Source: Gibbula magus (taxonomy: Eukaryota; Mollusca; Gastropoda; Trochida; Trochidae). From it: a stretch of DNA of 64,000 nt. The translations under genes were made by a program, and so were the position numbers. The notes under the pieces were generated by a model. The model was not told the DNA's origin and searched no databases. It saw only the letters and a program-made list of their open reading frames with translations. Position 1 is the first letter of the stretch. Each line of letters opens with the position of its first letter. The stretch is from assembly GCA_936450465.1 (NCBI GenBank), contig OW388304.1, positions 13,796,708 through 13,860,707 on the forward strand, written 5' to 3'. Below, piece by piece: positions 54,801-64,000 of the stretch.

Positions 54801-56793
54801 GGGGATATAGAAATGAGCTCTGTCCGTCTGTGTGTCCGGGCTTTTCCATTCCGGCCTCTAACTTCAAAACCATTCAATATATTTTGCTGAAACTTTGTAC
54901 AGGTATCAACCAAGAAGTCTAGATGTGCCTTTTGCGATATAGAAATTTGAGAATTTTTTTTTTTTTTTTTACGAGTGCAAACAGTCTGGACTTAAAGGAG
55001 AGGGAAAACTATATTCCGGCCTCAAACTTCAAAACTATTCAATATATTTTGCTGAAACTTTGTACAGGTATCAACCAAGTAGTCTAGATGTGCCTTTTGC
55101 TATATAGAAATTTGAGAATTTTTTTATTTTTTTTTATGAATGCAAACAGTCCGGACTTAAAACCAAGAAGAGGGAAAACTATATTCCGGCCTCAAACTTC
55201 AAAACTATTAAATATATTTTGCTGAAACTTTGTACAGGTATCAACCGAGTAGTCTAGATGTGCCTTTTGCTATATAGAAATTTGAGAATTTTTTTATTTT
55301 TTTTAACGAATGCAAACAGTCTTGACTTAGAACCAAAAAGAGGGAAAACTATATTCCGGCCTCAAACTTCAAAACTATTCAATGTATTTTGTGGAAACTT
55401 TATACAGGTATCAACCGAGAAGTCTAGATGTGCCTTTTGCTATATAGAAATTTGATCACTTATGAGTTATGAGCTATAACAATTTTCAAGAAAGTAAATT
55501 CATTATATATTCAAAATGCATAAATATATTAAAAATTCCTACATGGCGGGGGATATGGCAGACTCTGTCTGCTTGTTTGTATTTGATAGGGTATCTTTTT
55601 GATTTGTAGTTAAAAGATAGCTTTTGTTCATTTTGTGTGCTGTAAATGCTATGCTGTTCTACCTTTGCAATTTGCTAGATTAGTAGCTTTTTTCATACAA
55701 TCATCAAAAGAGGCCAAAATCCATTCATCATTCATCATTCCTATCTGACACTGCCCACATTTCACATTTATTTCAGGTTATGGCTTAAGTATCCCAAAGA
55801 AACATTTACCATTGATGATAATCATGATTGGTCAGCATTATGATGTGTTTTTTAATTGCCAAGAATACTTATCTACTTAAACTAGGAAGCTTGTTTATAG
55901 ATAGCTTTAAAAAAATGCAACGAAAGTGGCAATATTAGACAATAACCAAGCAGGGAGCATAACATACTTCACATAACATACTTCACAGAACATACAGAGG
56001 TCAATCTCATTAAAATCAGATCTTACTTACCGTAACATTGGACCGAGCTCAGCAGAGGCCGTGACTGTTCTATGACTTTCACCTTCAGTAAATTAAACCA
56101 ATCACAGCCCATATACATATCAAATCTTACCAACAATTATCTATCCTCGATGCTGATTGGCTGGAGTGAAAGGACATGAGACATGACCCCTGCTGTGTTG
56201 ATCAGTTCTCAGATCTTCACATAGCGAAGTACCAGATGAGGTAAGATCTGATGAGGAGATTGTACACAGTTGAGATGAGATTCCAACAGATTCCACCATT
56301 TAGGTTGATGAGCACTTTGTGTATGATATAAACAAAAAGCCAGCCCTAAAGTGTTATGTCATAGTAAATTCAGAATTAAAGACCAAAAGACCAGCCTGGA
56401 GCAAGAGGTAGCTGCTTCCGACAGGCCTGGTTTCATATACTGTCTTCGTGCATTCTTAACCCTCTACCTGCTGAATGCCAAAACAGGAGTGGTCTGCTCC
56501 AGCCTTGTTTACAGAGGGACATGACCAGTGAAATATTACTGAATTAGTAGTTAAAGGGTTAATCATTGGGACTTTCAAACTCCACAACTTGGTCAAAAGT
56601 GCAACGTTTTCTTTTTTAGTAGGTTGAAGTTGTTTTGCCAACCCTGTATGTAAACATGTGAATGAGGCCAGTTTTTAAATTATATATAATCTTGTGTTTG
56701 AAGAATGCTGAAGTAAGCTACTTTCAGTTTTGAAATGTTTGTAAAAATTGTCATGTGTGTGAGAGAATGTCGGTGAAAAGAAATGTAAATAAA
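51864..56793 (+). other. NUP210 3' UTR / flank with candidate poly(A) signals
   Basis: No further coding sequence is seen. Candidate AATAAA signals lie at 54331-54336 and 56788-56793, the latter followed by a TG-rich stretch as expected downstream of a cleavage site. A tandem duplication of ~85 bp with GCGATATAGCGTTAAATAAC lies at about 52130-52265. The true 3' end needs transcript data. Confidence 0.5.
54778..55578 (+). repeat. Tandem-repeat element, short relative of 44421-46350
   Basis: It has the same head (CCCCGCCACAACGAAGTTGG, CGGGGGATATAG), about four ~167-bp units and the same end ACATGGCGGGGGATATGG. Having only four units where the intronic copy has ten shows that unit number varies between insertions. 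Confidence 0.82.
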
Positions 56794-57578
56794 ATTTCTG
56801 AGAAGATGAATATTGATTGTTTGTTTGCATTAATAATCTTTAAAAAGAGTCGTGTCTTTTAGGCCAAGTGAAGTTATTGAATCATTCATATATTGTATTT
56901 CAGGTGAAATTGTTGACCCCATCATGCAAAAACCTAGGGATGTTTTAAACTTGGTACCAATTTGGCCAGTAGCCTTTAACAAGATGAATTTGAAAATGAA
57001 GAACAAACCGTTTAATGTTTAGCTCAAAAAGGTTACAGGTCATTTTCTTCATACTCCATATCAGGCTGCGGTTCTGACCGACTATATAAGTCATGCTATG
57101 ACAAATGTCATGTTTTCTAAGATGCCTAGCGGCTAGAACAATCGAAATAAAAGTACTTTATCAGATGATAAAGGTATAGTTTTTGTGATGATGTAACAAT
57201 TGAATGACGTTTCCGCTCCTCTCGTAGTCACGTGTGCCCATGGTAACCCAACGAAAGAGGGCAGTTGAAAAGACCGTGTTTTTCTGCAAATGATAATGTC
57301 CTAAAACAAGAGTAGCATTGTTATATCAATTATTGAAGGAATGTGTTCTTTTGTATCCGAATTAGTCTTAAATTTTAAGCTACATTTGTACTTGAACCAA
57401 AACGACGAAATCTGCATTAGGCAACCCCAGGAACCACTATGACGTCACAACAGAACAATGGCGTCATAGTCGCTGTTGTCGCTCGGCTCGTCAGTTGGCC
57501 CTGATCATGGATTATTAATATTAAGGAAGTAAACTCTATTTTTCTTGCAAAATTATTCAAAGCAGAATGTTGTGTTAT
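56794..57578. other. Intergenic, nothing recognised
   Basis: No exon or repeat was recognised. A patch with several CG dinucleotides and GACGTCA-like sites lies at 57200-57490, but there is no supporting gene downstream. Confidence 0.4.
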
Positions 57579-57775
57579 GGGTTATCTTAGAAAAGAAATA
57601 AAGTTTGCTGTACCCCAATTTGTTTTGTAATAAAGTATAGTTTTGCCCTGAACTATTATAACTTCAAAGTACTCGGACTACCGTCCTCATACTTTAACTA
57701 TAATAGTTCAGGGCAAAACTATACTTTATTACAAAACACATTGGGGTACAGCGAACTTTATTTCTTAAATAACCT
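57579..57775. repeat. Foldback element with ~70-bp arms
   Basis: Arms 57593-57660 and 57699-57766 are near-perfect inverted copies (two mismatches) around a 38-nt loop; pairing extends imperfectly to about 57579 and 57775. Arms contain TACCCCAATTTGTTTTGTAA and GTTTTGCCCTGAACTATTAT. No target duplication is clear. Confidence 0.75.
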
Positions 57776-57958
57776 CTAATTATTGGAGTTTATAGCTGTT
57801 CATGCAAGGCAGAGTTTGTCAACACAAGGATTCGGATCAAGCAACAAAGATTCAAGTCCTGATACATACTAAATGCATATTTAAAAGTCCAGACCAGTTT
57901 TGGACTGCTGTAAGTTTGTGCAGTTCATGTTGCGTTTTGTTTTGACTATAACATTTTT

Positions 57959-58711
57959 AGCTCATCAGGCCTGAAAGGCCCGATGGGCTTATGGCATGGC
58001 ATGGTGTCCGGCGTCCGTCCATCCGTCCGTCCGTCCATCCGTAAACTTTTAGCTTTTTCGACTTCTTCTCCAGAACCAATGACTCCACAGAGCTGAAATT
58101 TTATGTGCAGACTCCTTGGCCAATGGGGATTCTAAATTGTAGATTTCGTGACCCCGTGACCCCAAATGGGGTCATAGGGGTCGCATCCTTAAAAACCTAT
58201 TTTCATCTTTTTCTCTAGTTCCAAAAGGTCTAGAGAGCTGAAAAGTTGTGTGCAGACTCCTTGGCCAATGGGGATTCTAAATTGTAGATTTCGTGACCCC
58301 ATGACCCCAAATAGGGTCACAGGGGTCACATCCTTAAAAACCTATTTTCATCTTCTTATCCAGTTCCAAACGGTCTAGAGAGCTGAAAAGTTGTGTGCAG
58401 ACTCCTTGGCCCATGGGGATTCTAAATTGTAGATTTCGTGACCCCGTGACCCCATGACTCCATTTGGGGTCACAGGGGTCACTTCCTTAAAAACCTATTT
58501 TCATCTTCTTCTCCAGTTCCAAAAGGTCTAGAGAGCTGAAAAGTTGTGTGCAGACTCCTTGGCCAATGGGGAGTCTAAATTGTAGATTGTGTGACCCCAA
58601 ATGGGGTCACAGTGGTCATGATCTAAGAACCTATCTTTTGCTTGTAAACAATAACTTAAATAAGTTAAATATTCAACTTTAGATAGTAAATCAATGAAAT
58701 CCTGATGAGCT
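57959..58711 (+). mobile_element. Tandem-repeat element with perfect 11-bp terminal inverted repeats
   Basis: AGCTCATCAGG (57959-57969) and its exact complement CCTGATGAGCT (58701-58711) bound the element. After the left end come a GGCCTGAAAGGCC hairpin and GTCCGTCC repeats, then four ~150-bp units each with GAGCTGAAA, GTGCAGACTCCTTGGCC and GGGATTCTAAATTGTAGATT. Confidence 0.75.
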
Positions 58712-58756
58712 ACAGAGCCCTTGGCTCTATTTTTATATAGTATATTATATTTTATA

Positions 58757-59450
58757 TAGTATTTGGATGCAGCCGTCCGTTCGTACGTACGTATGTACGT
58801 ACGAAATGGAATAACTCAAATACTATTCACTGGATTCTTTTCATATTTTGCATATGGGTTCATCATAGGTAGAGTAATGTTCCTGCAGAGGTTTCTGACC
58901 TTGACCTTCATTTCAAGGTCACAACGAGACTTTGTCATTTTACCCTTGTCAGCCTGATATCTCAAGAACCATTCGCTGGATTCTCTTCATATTTTACACA
59001 TAGCTTCTCCAAGGAAAGACGACGGGCTGATTAGATTTTGGTGACCGTGACATTATTTTCAAGGTCACAGCGGGATATCTCAACAACCATTCACCGGAAT
59101 TCCATCATTTCTTACACAAAGTACCTTCTAGGGAAGACGACGGGCTGATTAGATTTTGGTGACCTTGACATTATTTTCAAGGTCACAGCGGAACTTTGAA
59201 TTTTTCGACATGTTAATGTACATGTAAAGGTTGTCAGCGGGATATCTCGAGAACCATTCACCGGAATTCCATCATATCTTACATAATGCACCTCCTAGGA
59301 AAGACAAAGGGCTGATTAGATTTTGGTGATGTTGACATTTTTACTTTTTACTTTTTCGACATGTTTGACAGTCGATTTTGCTAATCTTGACATTATTTTT
59401 AAATTTTGAAGTATAAATTTGCGGCGGGGGATCATGTCACCTTAGTGACA
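58757..59450 (+). repeat. AGGTCA-containing repeat with GTAC microsatellite head
   Basis: The repeat starts near GATGCAGCCGTCCGTTCG and a (GTAC)n run at 58780-58802. Diverged units share GATATCTCAAGAACCATTC and GGCTGATTAGATTTTGGTGA followed by CCTTGACATT, and it ends near GCGGCGGGGGATCATGTC. It is related to the repeat broken by MITE 2 at 30274. Confidence 0.6.
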
Positions 59451-59459
59451 ACTACATGT

Positions 59460-60000
59460 TTCTGAAAAAGTTTAGAGAACTCCTATACAAAACTTCATAC
59501 TTTTGAAACATACATATTCAAGGTCGGGGGCTCCGAAATCACTAGATATATCCTTGTAAACGCGATAACTCTAAACATTTCTGTACTATGAGGCTGTTAT
59601 TTGATACATATAAACTATGGAGAATTGCCAAGATTTGAAAAGGTTTTGGCTAAAAACTCAAGACTTAAGCATGGAACTGAGTATTAAAATATAATTAAAA
59701 GGATGAAGGTACAGTAATTATAAAATTCCATAGACTAAAAGTCAAAGGGAAAGGTCACGATCTTTTAAGTTCAATATTCAATTGTCTTTTGTGGTGTATT
59801 TATATTAAAAAAAGTCCCATTTTATCATGGCTGCGGAGACGGAACAGTTGGAGGCGACGTCCTTAGTGTCTGGACTTCTCTGCTTTTGCTCTGTGTCGCA
59901 AACACTTTTCTATTTTGTTGCTGAAATTGCAAATCAGGGCTCGCCGCAAATGGCTGCAATAATGCCCAAGCGACGTTAAGCAATGACTTACTCACAAATC
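59460..60000 (+). repeat. Repeat R1, copy 3 (degraded)
   Basis: Matches to R1 include TCCTTGTAAACGCGATAACT, AACTATGGAGAATTGCCAAG and the tail GGACTTCTCTGCTTTTGCTC / TGTCGCAAACACTTTT. It ends in a diverged GGCTGCAATAATGCC...GACGTTAAGCAATGAC tail. Confidence 0.65.
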
Positions 60001-60291
60001 GTGAGTTATCAAGAACGAACAAGGATTTTCTTCTGGAGGCATTATCTTTGATCATTGTGTTTTTGTGTTTAAGAGGGAAATGTTGATTCTGATCTCGCCG
60101 ACTAGAAGCAAGACCAGTAGCATCTATGTATTAGTGATCAGGGTTGAACTGGCAAAGTGTTTGTGATGAGTTGCTACTTGAAAACGACGCGAATGAACTT
60201 ATTAACATGCCGGTAACAGGTGAAAACATCACTTTAAAAGTAGTAGACTAAACTTCCTTTGGAAGTTTTTAATTAAAAAACTAATTGGATG

Positions 60292-60432
60292 CACAGGGGC
60301 TTGTATTGCTGAAAACCAACAGTTCCTAGGTTCAATACTACGATACGATATATACCTATACTTATAAGTATAGGTATATCGTATCGTATTGAACCTAGAA
60401 ACTGTTTGTTTTTAGCAATACAAGCCCCTGTG
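60292..60432. mobile_element. Fully palindromic MITE, 141 bp
   Basis: The whole element is an inverted repeat centred on ACTTATAAGT (60360-60369), from CACAGGGGCTTGTATTGCT to AGCAATACAAGCCCCTGTG, with a few mismatches and a small bulge. It is flanked by ATTGGATG (60284-60291) and ATTGGATT (60433-60440), a 7 of 8 match that suggests an 8-bp duplication. Confidence 0.75.
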
Positions 60433-61495
60433 ATTGGATTGAAATACGTCTTTGCGTTTAATATCATCATTGATTATGATTTATTATACGTCATAGATAA
60501 AAAAAAATGGAATTGTTGACTCAACTCACTATTATGCTATGGTAGATGTGACGATGTATAGACTAAAGGATACGCAACCCTCTACATCTCAACTAAATGT
60601 TACGACGTAGGGGAATGTCATGATAATGGAGTTGGTAAAACACACACGAATAATTTCATTAAACAAAACTAAGTCATGTGGACATTTTAAGTTAGTATGA
60701 TTTAAAGTTGTGATGGAACTTGTTTTTTTTACAAAAATGAATTATTGTTCATGTTCACGAGCTAAACGTGTAAGTTTCAGATATGAAAAAAAACAGCAAT
60801 GTTTCTACCAAATACTATTCATTGCAGTCAAACCCTGATACAAAATTATATCGTGAAGCTTTCATCTATCTAAAAATTTAACAATAAGGTTAACTTTTAT
60901 GAATTTAAAATATGGCAAGCACCACAAGAAAGATATTATAATGATCAGATATGAACTATCTTTACATCTCTATAACCAAATTAGAATGCTCTAAAGGAGG
61001 TGATTAACGGATATAGAACACGAGAGTGTTTTCAAGATCTGTCCGATAACGACCCCCGAAATAGTTTTCAACACGATTGTGTTTCCAAAATAACGTAACA
61101 AGCATTTGGATGCCGCCACCACGACAGGAACAACTGCATACATGTATATGCATTCAAGATGAACCTGCACACGTACCCGGAGTGGACAGGGTCATATTAA
61201 ATCAATACCACGAGGATATCCAACCTTCCTATAGAGCCCGATTTGTTAGAATACAGAGCGACTTCAATGCTAGAACTCAGTCGGAATATTTCGAATGCAC
61301 ATGAAAGCAGCAGTCCGGCCCCTTTCTATTCGATTCAAGGCGTTTCTCCGTTACATACTCTTTCAAACGTCATCTGAATATTAAGAATGGCGTGGGTTAT
61401 TCAGACCGCACTTCAAATGTTTCTGAATCACCTATATGCCGTGGTAAGTTGCTTTCTAATGTTCCTCTAAAGGTTTGAACATGGACATGGACTCC

Positions 61496-61601
61496 CATCC
61501 TCGATTACCCATGGTTTTATATATGCTCCGTTACTCTCCACTATATCATGATATAGAGGAGAGTAACGGAGCATATATAAAACCATGGGTAACCGAGGAT
61601 G
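61496..61601. mobile_element. Palindromic MITE with perfect 9-bp target duplication (Mutator-like)
   Basis: The 106-bp element is a near-perfect palindrome with 53-bp arms, two mismatches and no loop. Ends are CATCCTCGATTACCCATGG and its complement. ATGGACTCC occurs at 61487-61495 and 61602-61610. A 9-bp duplication is usual for Mutator-like transposons. Frames across it are artefacts. Confidence 0.83.
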
Positions 61602-62536
61602 ATGGACTCCAGGATCTCGAGGAGTTTTCATTCCATCACCATCGTATCTCATCTCGCCACTAGAGCGAAGGTATTTAGCAAGAGAACAATTGGTTGATAA
61701 CAATGTTGTAACTTGAATCACACGCAACAGTTTTGTGTCCGGTTCGATTGGTCTTTTAATAAGTGTCGTATTGTAAAGTACTTCTTCAGAATTAATGCGC
61801 ATTAAACACACTATATGTTTTGGGAGAGAGCCCATTCATAAACATCTTTTAGTTATATTGACGTTATATTTGCTCTTTTCTCTCGTGTGACACACGTTGC
61901 ATAAAGAAAGTTTCAATCCACGGAAGCTGTCTATGGCTCTTTTGTTTATTCAAAAGTACGAAATCAAATTTTGATAAAAAAAATACAACAGACAGCCCAC
62001 GTGGTAGCTATAAAGCACGTACATGTTTAATATTATTCTTAGTGCTTTTTACTGCAAAAATGCCCGTAAACACATATCCGCTCGTGTATTCCAACCATAT
62101 GTTTATACAGCTAGAGGCATTCTGTACGCTTTTATTCTATACGAGTCATCTGGTTCAATACATTTGTTATTATTAACTGCATTTGACCTGTTGTTGATCT
62201 GTTCTTTATGAGATTCAGGTTTGTTTTGAATAAAAGTGTATTTCAGACAAAACCTATGTTTGTGTTAGAGTTATCATAGCTTTTAATGTATAAAGCAGTT
62301 ATTATACAAACTTGTTATTGCTTAGTTCAGTAAGTAGAATATGCATAATTCTGACAGCACAAACTAGGCGAGGTTTATTCTTATATATATAACGTTTATG
62401 TATACAAGATGGACAGAAGAGAGCAGAAATAAACAAATCCATAGCTTAAGCACCTTTTTGATTGGCAGTTTTACACTGATATATTTAACCTTATTACATT
62501 TGGGATATATTAGATTTGTTCACTATCTAAAGGACA
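61602..62536. other. Intergenic, nothing recognised
   Basis: AT-rich sequence with short open frames lacking motifs. I see no exon, repeat or RNA gene. Confidence 0.4.
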
Positions 62537-62772
62537 TGGGGGGATGTAGATCAGTTGGTAGAGCGTCCGCTCGTCACCAGGGAGGTCGGGGTTCGATTCC
62601 CGGTCGCGTCATACCGACACGTTAAAAGATGGGAGTTGTTGCTTCCTTGCTCAGCATTATAAGTATAGAACAACGCTTGAACTGGCGCTGCTCAGTGGTG
62701 CCGGATGCCAATGGCACAACCCGAATTTCCCAAATTTACTTTGTAATGAGGACAATAAAGTGTTATTATTAT
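62537..62772 (+). mobile_element. tRNA-derived SINE of a second family
   Basis: The head GGGGATGTAGATCAGTTGG with TAGAGCG and the B box GGTTCGATTCC (near 62593) is tRNA-like. The body ends in GACAATAAAGTG and a TTATTATTATG tail. The acceptor stem and T stem do not pair well, so this is not a working tRNA gene. Confidence 0.72.
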
Positions 62773-64000
62773 GTATTATGTTAAGTTTTACATATGTTCT
62801 GATTTACATACACATCCAGACCTGCAATGCCATGTAGTAGTAACTGTATATGGATTTTAAAACTAACAATTATTCAATTATTTTAAGAGGCTTTCTTAAA
62901 ATAATATTATAAAACTGAAAATCATCTAGCATATGAATATAACTGAAAACGATATTAATTTTGTTAATACTTTGAAAGGTCTTGGATTAACGTTTAGCCT
63001 TATACACGACTATTGCGAACCAATTTAGATTGTCCTCGTGTACACGTGAGAATGTGAAGGGGCAAAAACTGGCTCAAAAATATCACGTGAAAATGCGGTA
63101 CATCATACCATACGCTGTATTGTTACCTACCAACGTCTCAATGCCTGTCGAACATCTAGCTCACATCACATACCGTAAATTGTTATTATGATATCTTGGA
63201 GGAGATCATAGAATTTATTATATTTTCAATGGGGAAAAACGACATTAATCTTAACATAAATCGTTTATTGTGTACTCAGTGAGATAACACATATTTATTT
63301 ATTTATTTTGTTTAATTTATTAACAAAGTCATTTTTAATGTAGTCCAATTTGCATTAATAATACATTTCAAATTTATTTTTTTATGAACAAAATAAGGTA
63401 CACACATTACATCGAAGCGAATGTTTTATTTGGAAAATTACTTATATAATATGTATACCCTTTTTCTTGAAGAACACAAGATGACGTAAATAATTTCGTC
63501 ACTCAAATCACATTTCAAAACTTAACTACAAAGATACAAAATCGACATATAACACAACATATACACCGATGATATGCTACCAAACACAAGTGACCATGCA
63601 TAACTAGTATATCCAGGGTGTTGTGTTTGCAGGAAATGAACTGATAAGAGTTGAGATAATTAAAGGAACACTGTTATCGGATGTGATGTTTTCCTTGTAA
63701 ATCAATACTACATTAAGGCAAATAGCACACACGTGATCGGGTTACTTTCAATGCCAGGGTTTGATAACGATACGGCACGTACACTCTGTATACAGTAGCG
63801 ATATGATTGCTTCTGTTTATCTAGACTGTCATTCAGTCTTCTAAACTTGTTAATGGTAATCACAAAAGCGTTTAGATTTGCATACATTTAAGATCTTGGG
63901 CTTCTTGTTTCATGTTTAGATACCTTTGCGTTTTTTGAGACAACATCTGGAAGGAGATTTTACAACGTCTTTATGGCTGATACGATATGTAAACATGTGC
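62773..64000. other. Intergenic, nothing recognised
   Basis: AT-rich sequence without an open frame above 60 codons, a recognisable exon or an RNA gene on either strand. Confidence 0.45.

Noticed and set aside
57200..57490. CpG-containing promoter-like patch with GACGTCA sites
   Set aside because: No gene follows on either strand; too weak to call a promoter.
61077..61304. Protein-coding exon (75-codon frame)
   Set aside because: No recognisable motif, no supporting splice sites or neighbours, and the region is full of non-coding repeats.
61387..61443. Possible first exon starting ATGGCGTGG and ending at a good GTAAGT donor
   Set aside because: Only 19 codons, no matching downstream exon, and a donor-like site is expected by chance at this scale.
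61467..61835. 122-codon minus-strand frame and its plus-strand mirror
   Set aside because: Both translate the arms of the 106-bp palindromic MITE, which explains why the two strands give nearly the same peptide.
62537..62612. Functional tRNA gene
   Set aside because: Promoter boxes are good but the acceptor and T stems mispair and a SINE body with an AT-rich tail follows.

Overview
The window looks like nuclear DNA of a mollusc, most likely a gastropod and perhaps an abalone. The basis is AT-rich introns, SINEs ending in a GGCGTTAAAC..CTCACTCACTC tail that I associate with Haliotis, and the (GTCC)n-headed tandem-repeat elements common in molluscs. The species is inference; the rest is read from the sequence.

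The main gene is a plus-strand orthologue of NUP210 (gp210), the large luminal membrane nucleoporin. I traced 41 exons from 14028 to the stop at 51861-51863. All junctions keep one frame and give 1,792 residues, compared with about 1,780 for the same part of the human protein as I recall it. The signal peptide and roughly the first 105-110 residues were not found and must lie upstream. A further 153-nt exon-like segment (31247-31399) has strong splice sites and matching phase but no counterpart in the vertebrate protein, so it is a candidate cassette exon. One intron (23068-23409) has U12-type splice signals. Two introns carry minisatellites (74-bp and 64-bp units) that began as duplications of the exon end plus its 5' splice site, so each array repeats a donor site about 20 times.

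Layout. 1-4802: L1/Tx1-like LINE with an intact 1,269-aa ORF2 and a poly(A) tail. 4803-11300: interspersed repeats, a hAT-type MITE and SINE pieces. 11310-12284: an intronless class A GPCR, either upstream of NUP210 or inside its first intron. 12490-13533: repeats. 14028-51863: NUP210. 51864 to about 56800: its likely 3' UTR and flank, with two possible poly(A) signals. 57000-64000: non-coding, rich in foldback elements and repeats, ending in a tRNA-derived SINE and unassigned sequence.

The mobile-element record is unusually readable. Three hAT-type MITEs have perfect 8-bp target duplications. Three CAGGG-ended elements and two CAAGGTTCG-ended elements each have 5-bp duplications. A 106-bp palindrome has a perfect 9-bp duplication, and a 141-bp palindrome has a near-perfect 8-bp one. 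A threefold nested insertion at 15416-18895 can be unpicked by comparing copies inside the window. Several repeats contain dense AGGTCA nuclear-receptor-type half-sites.
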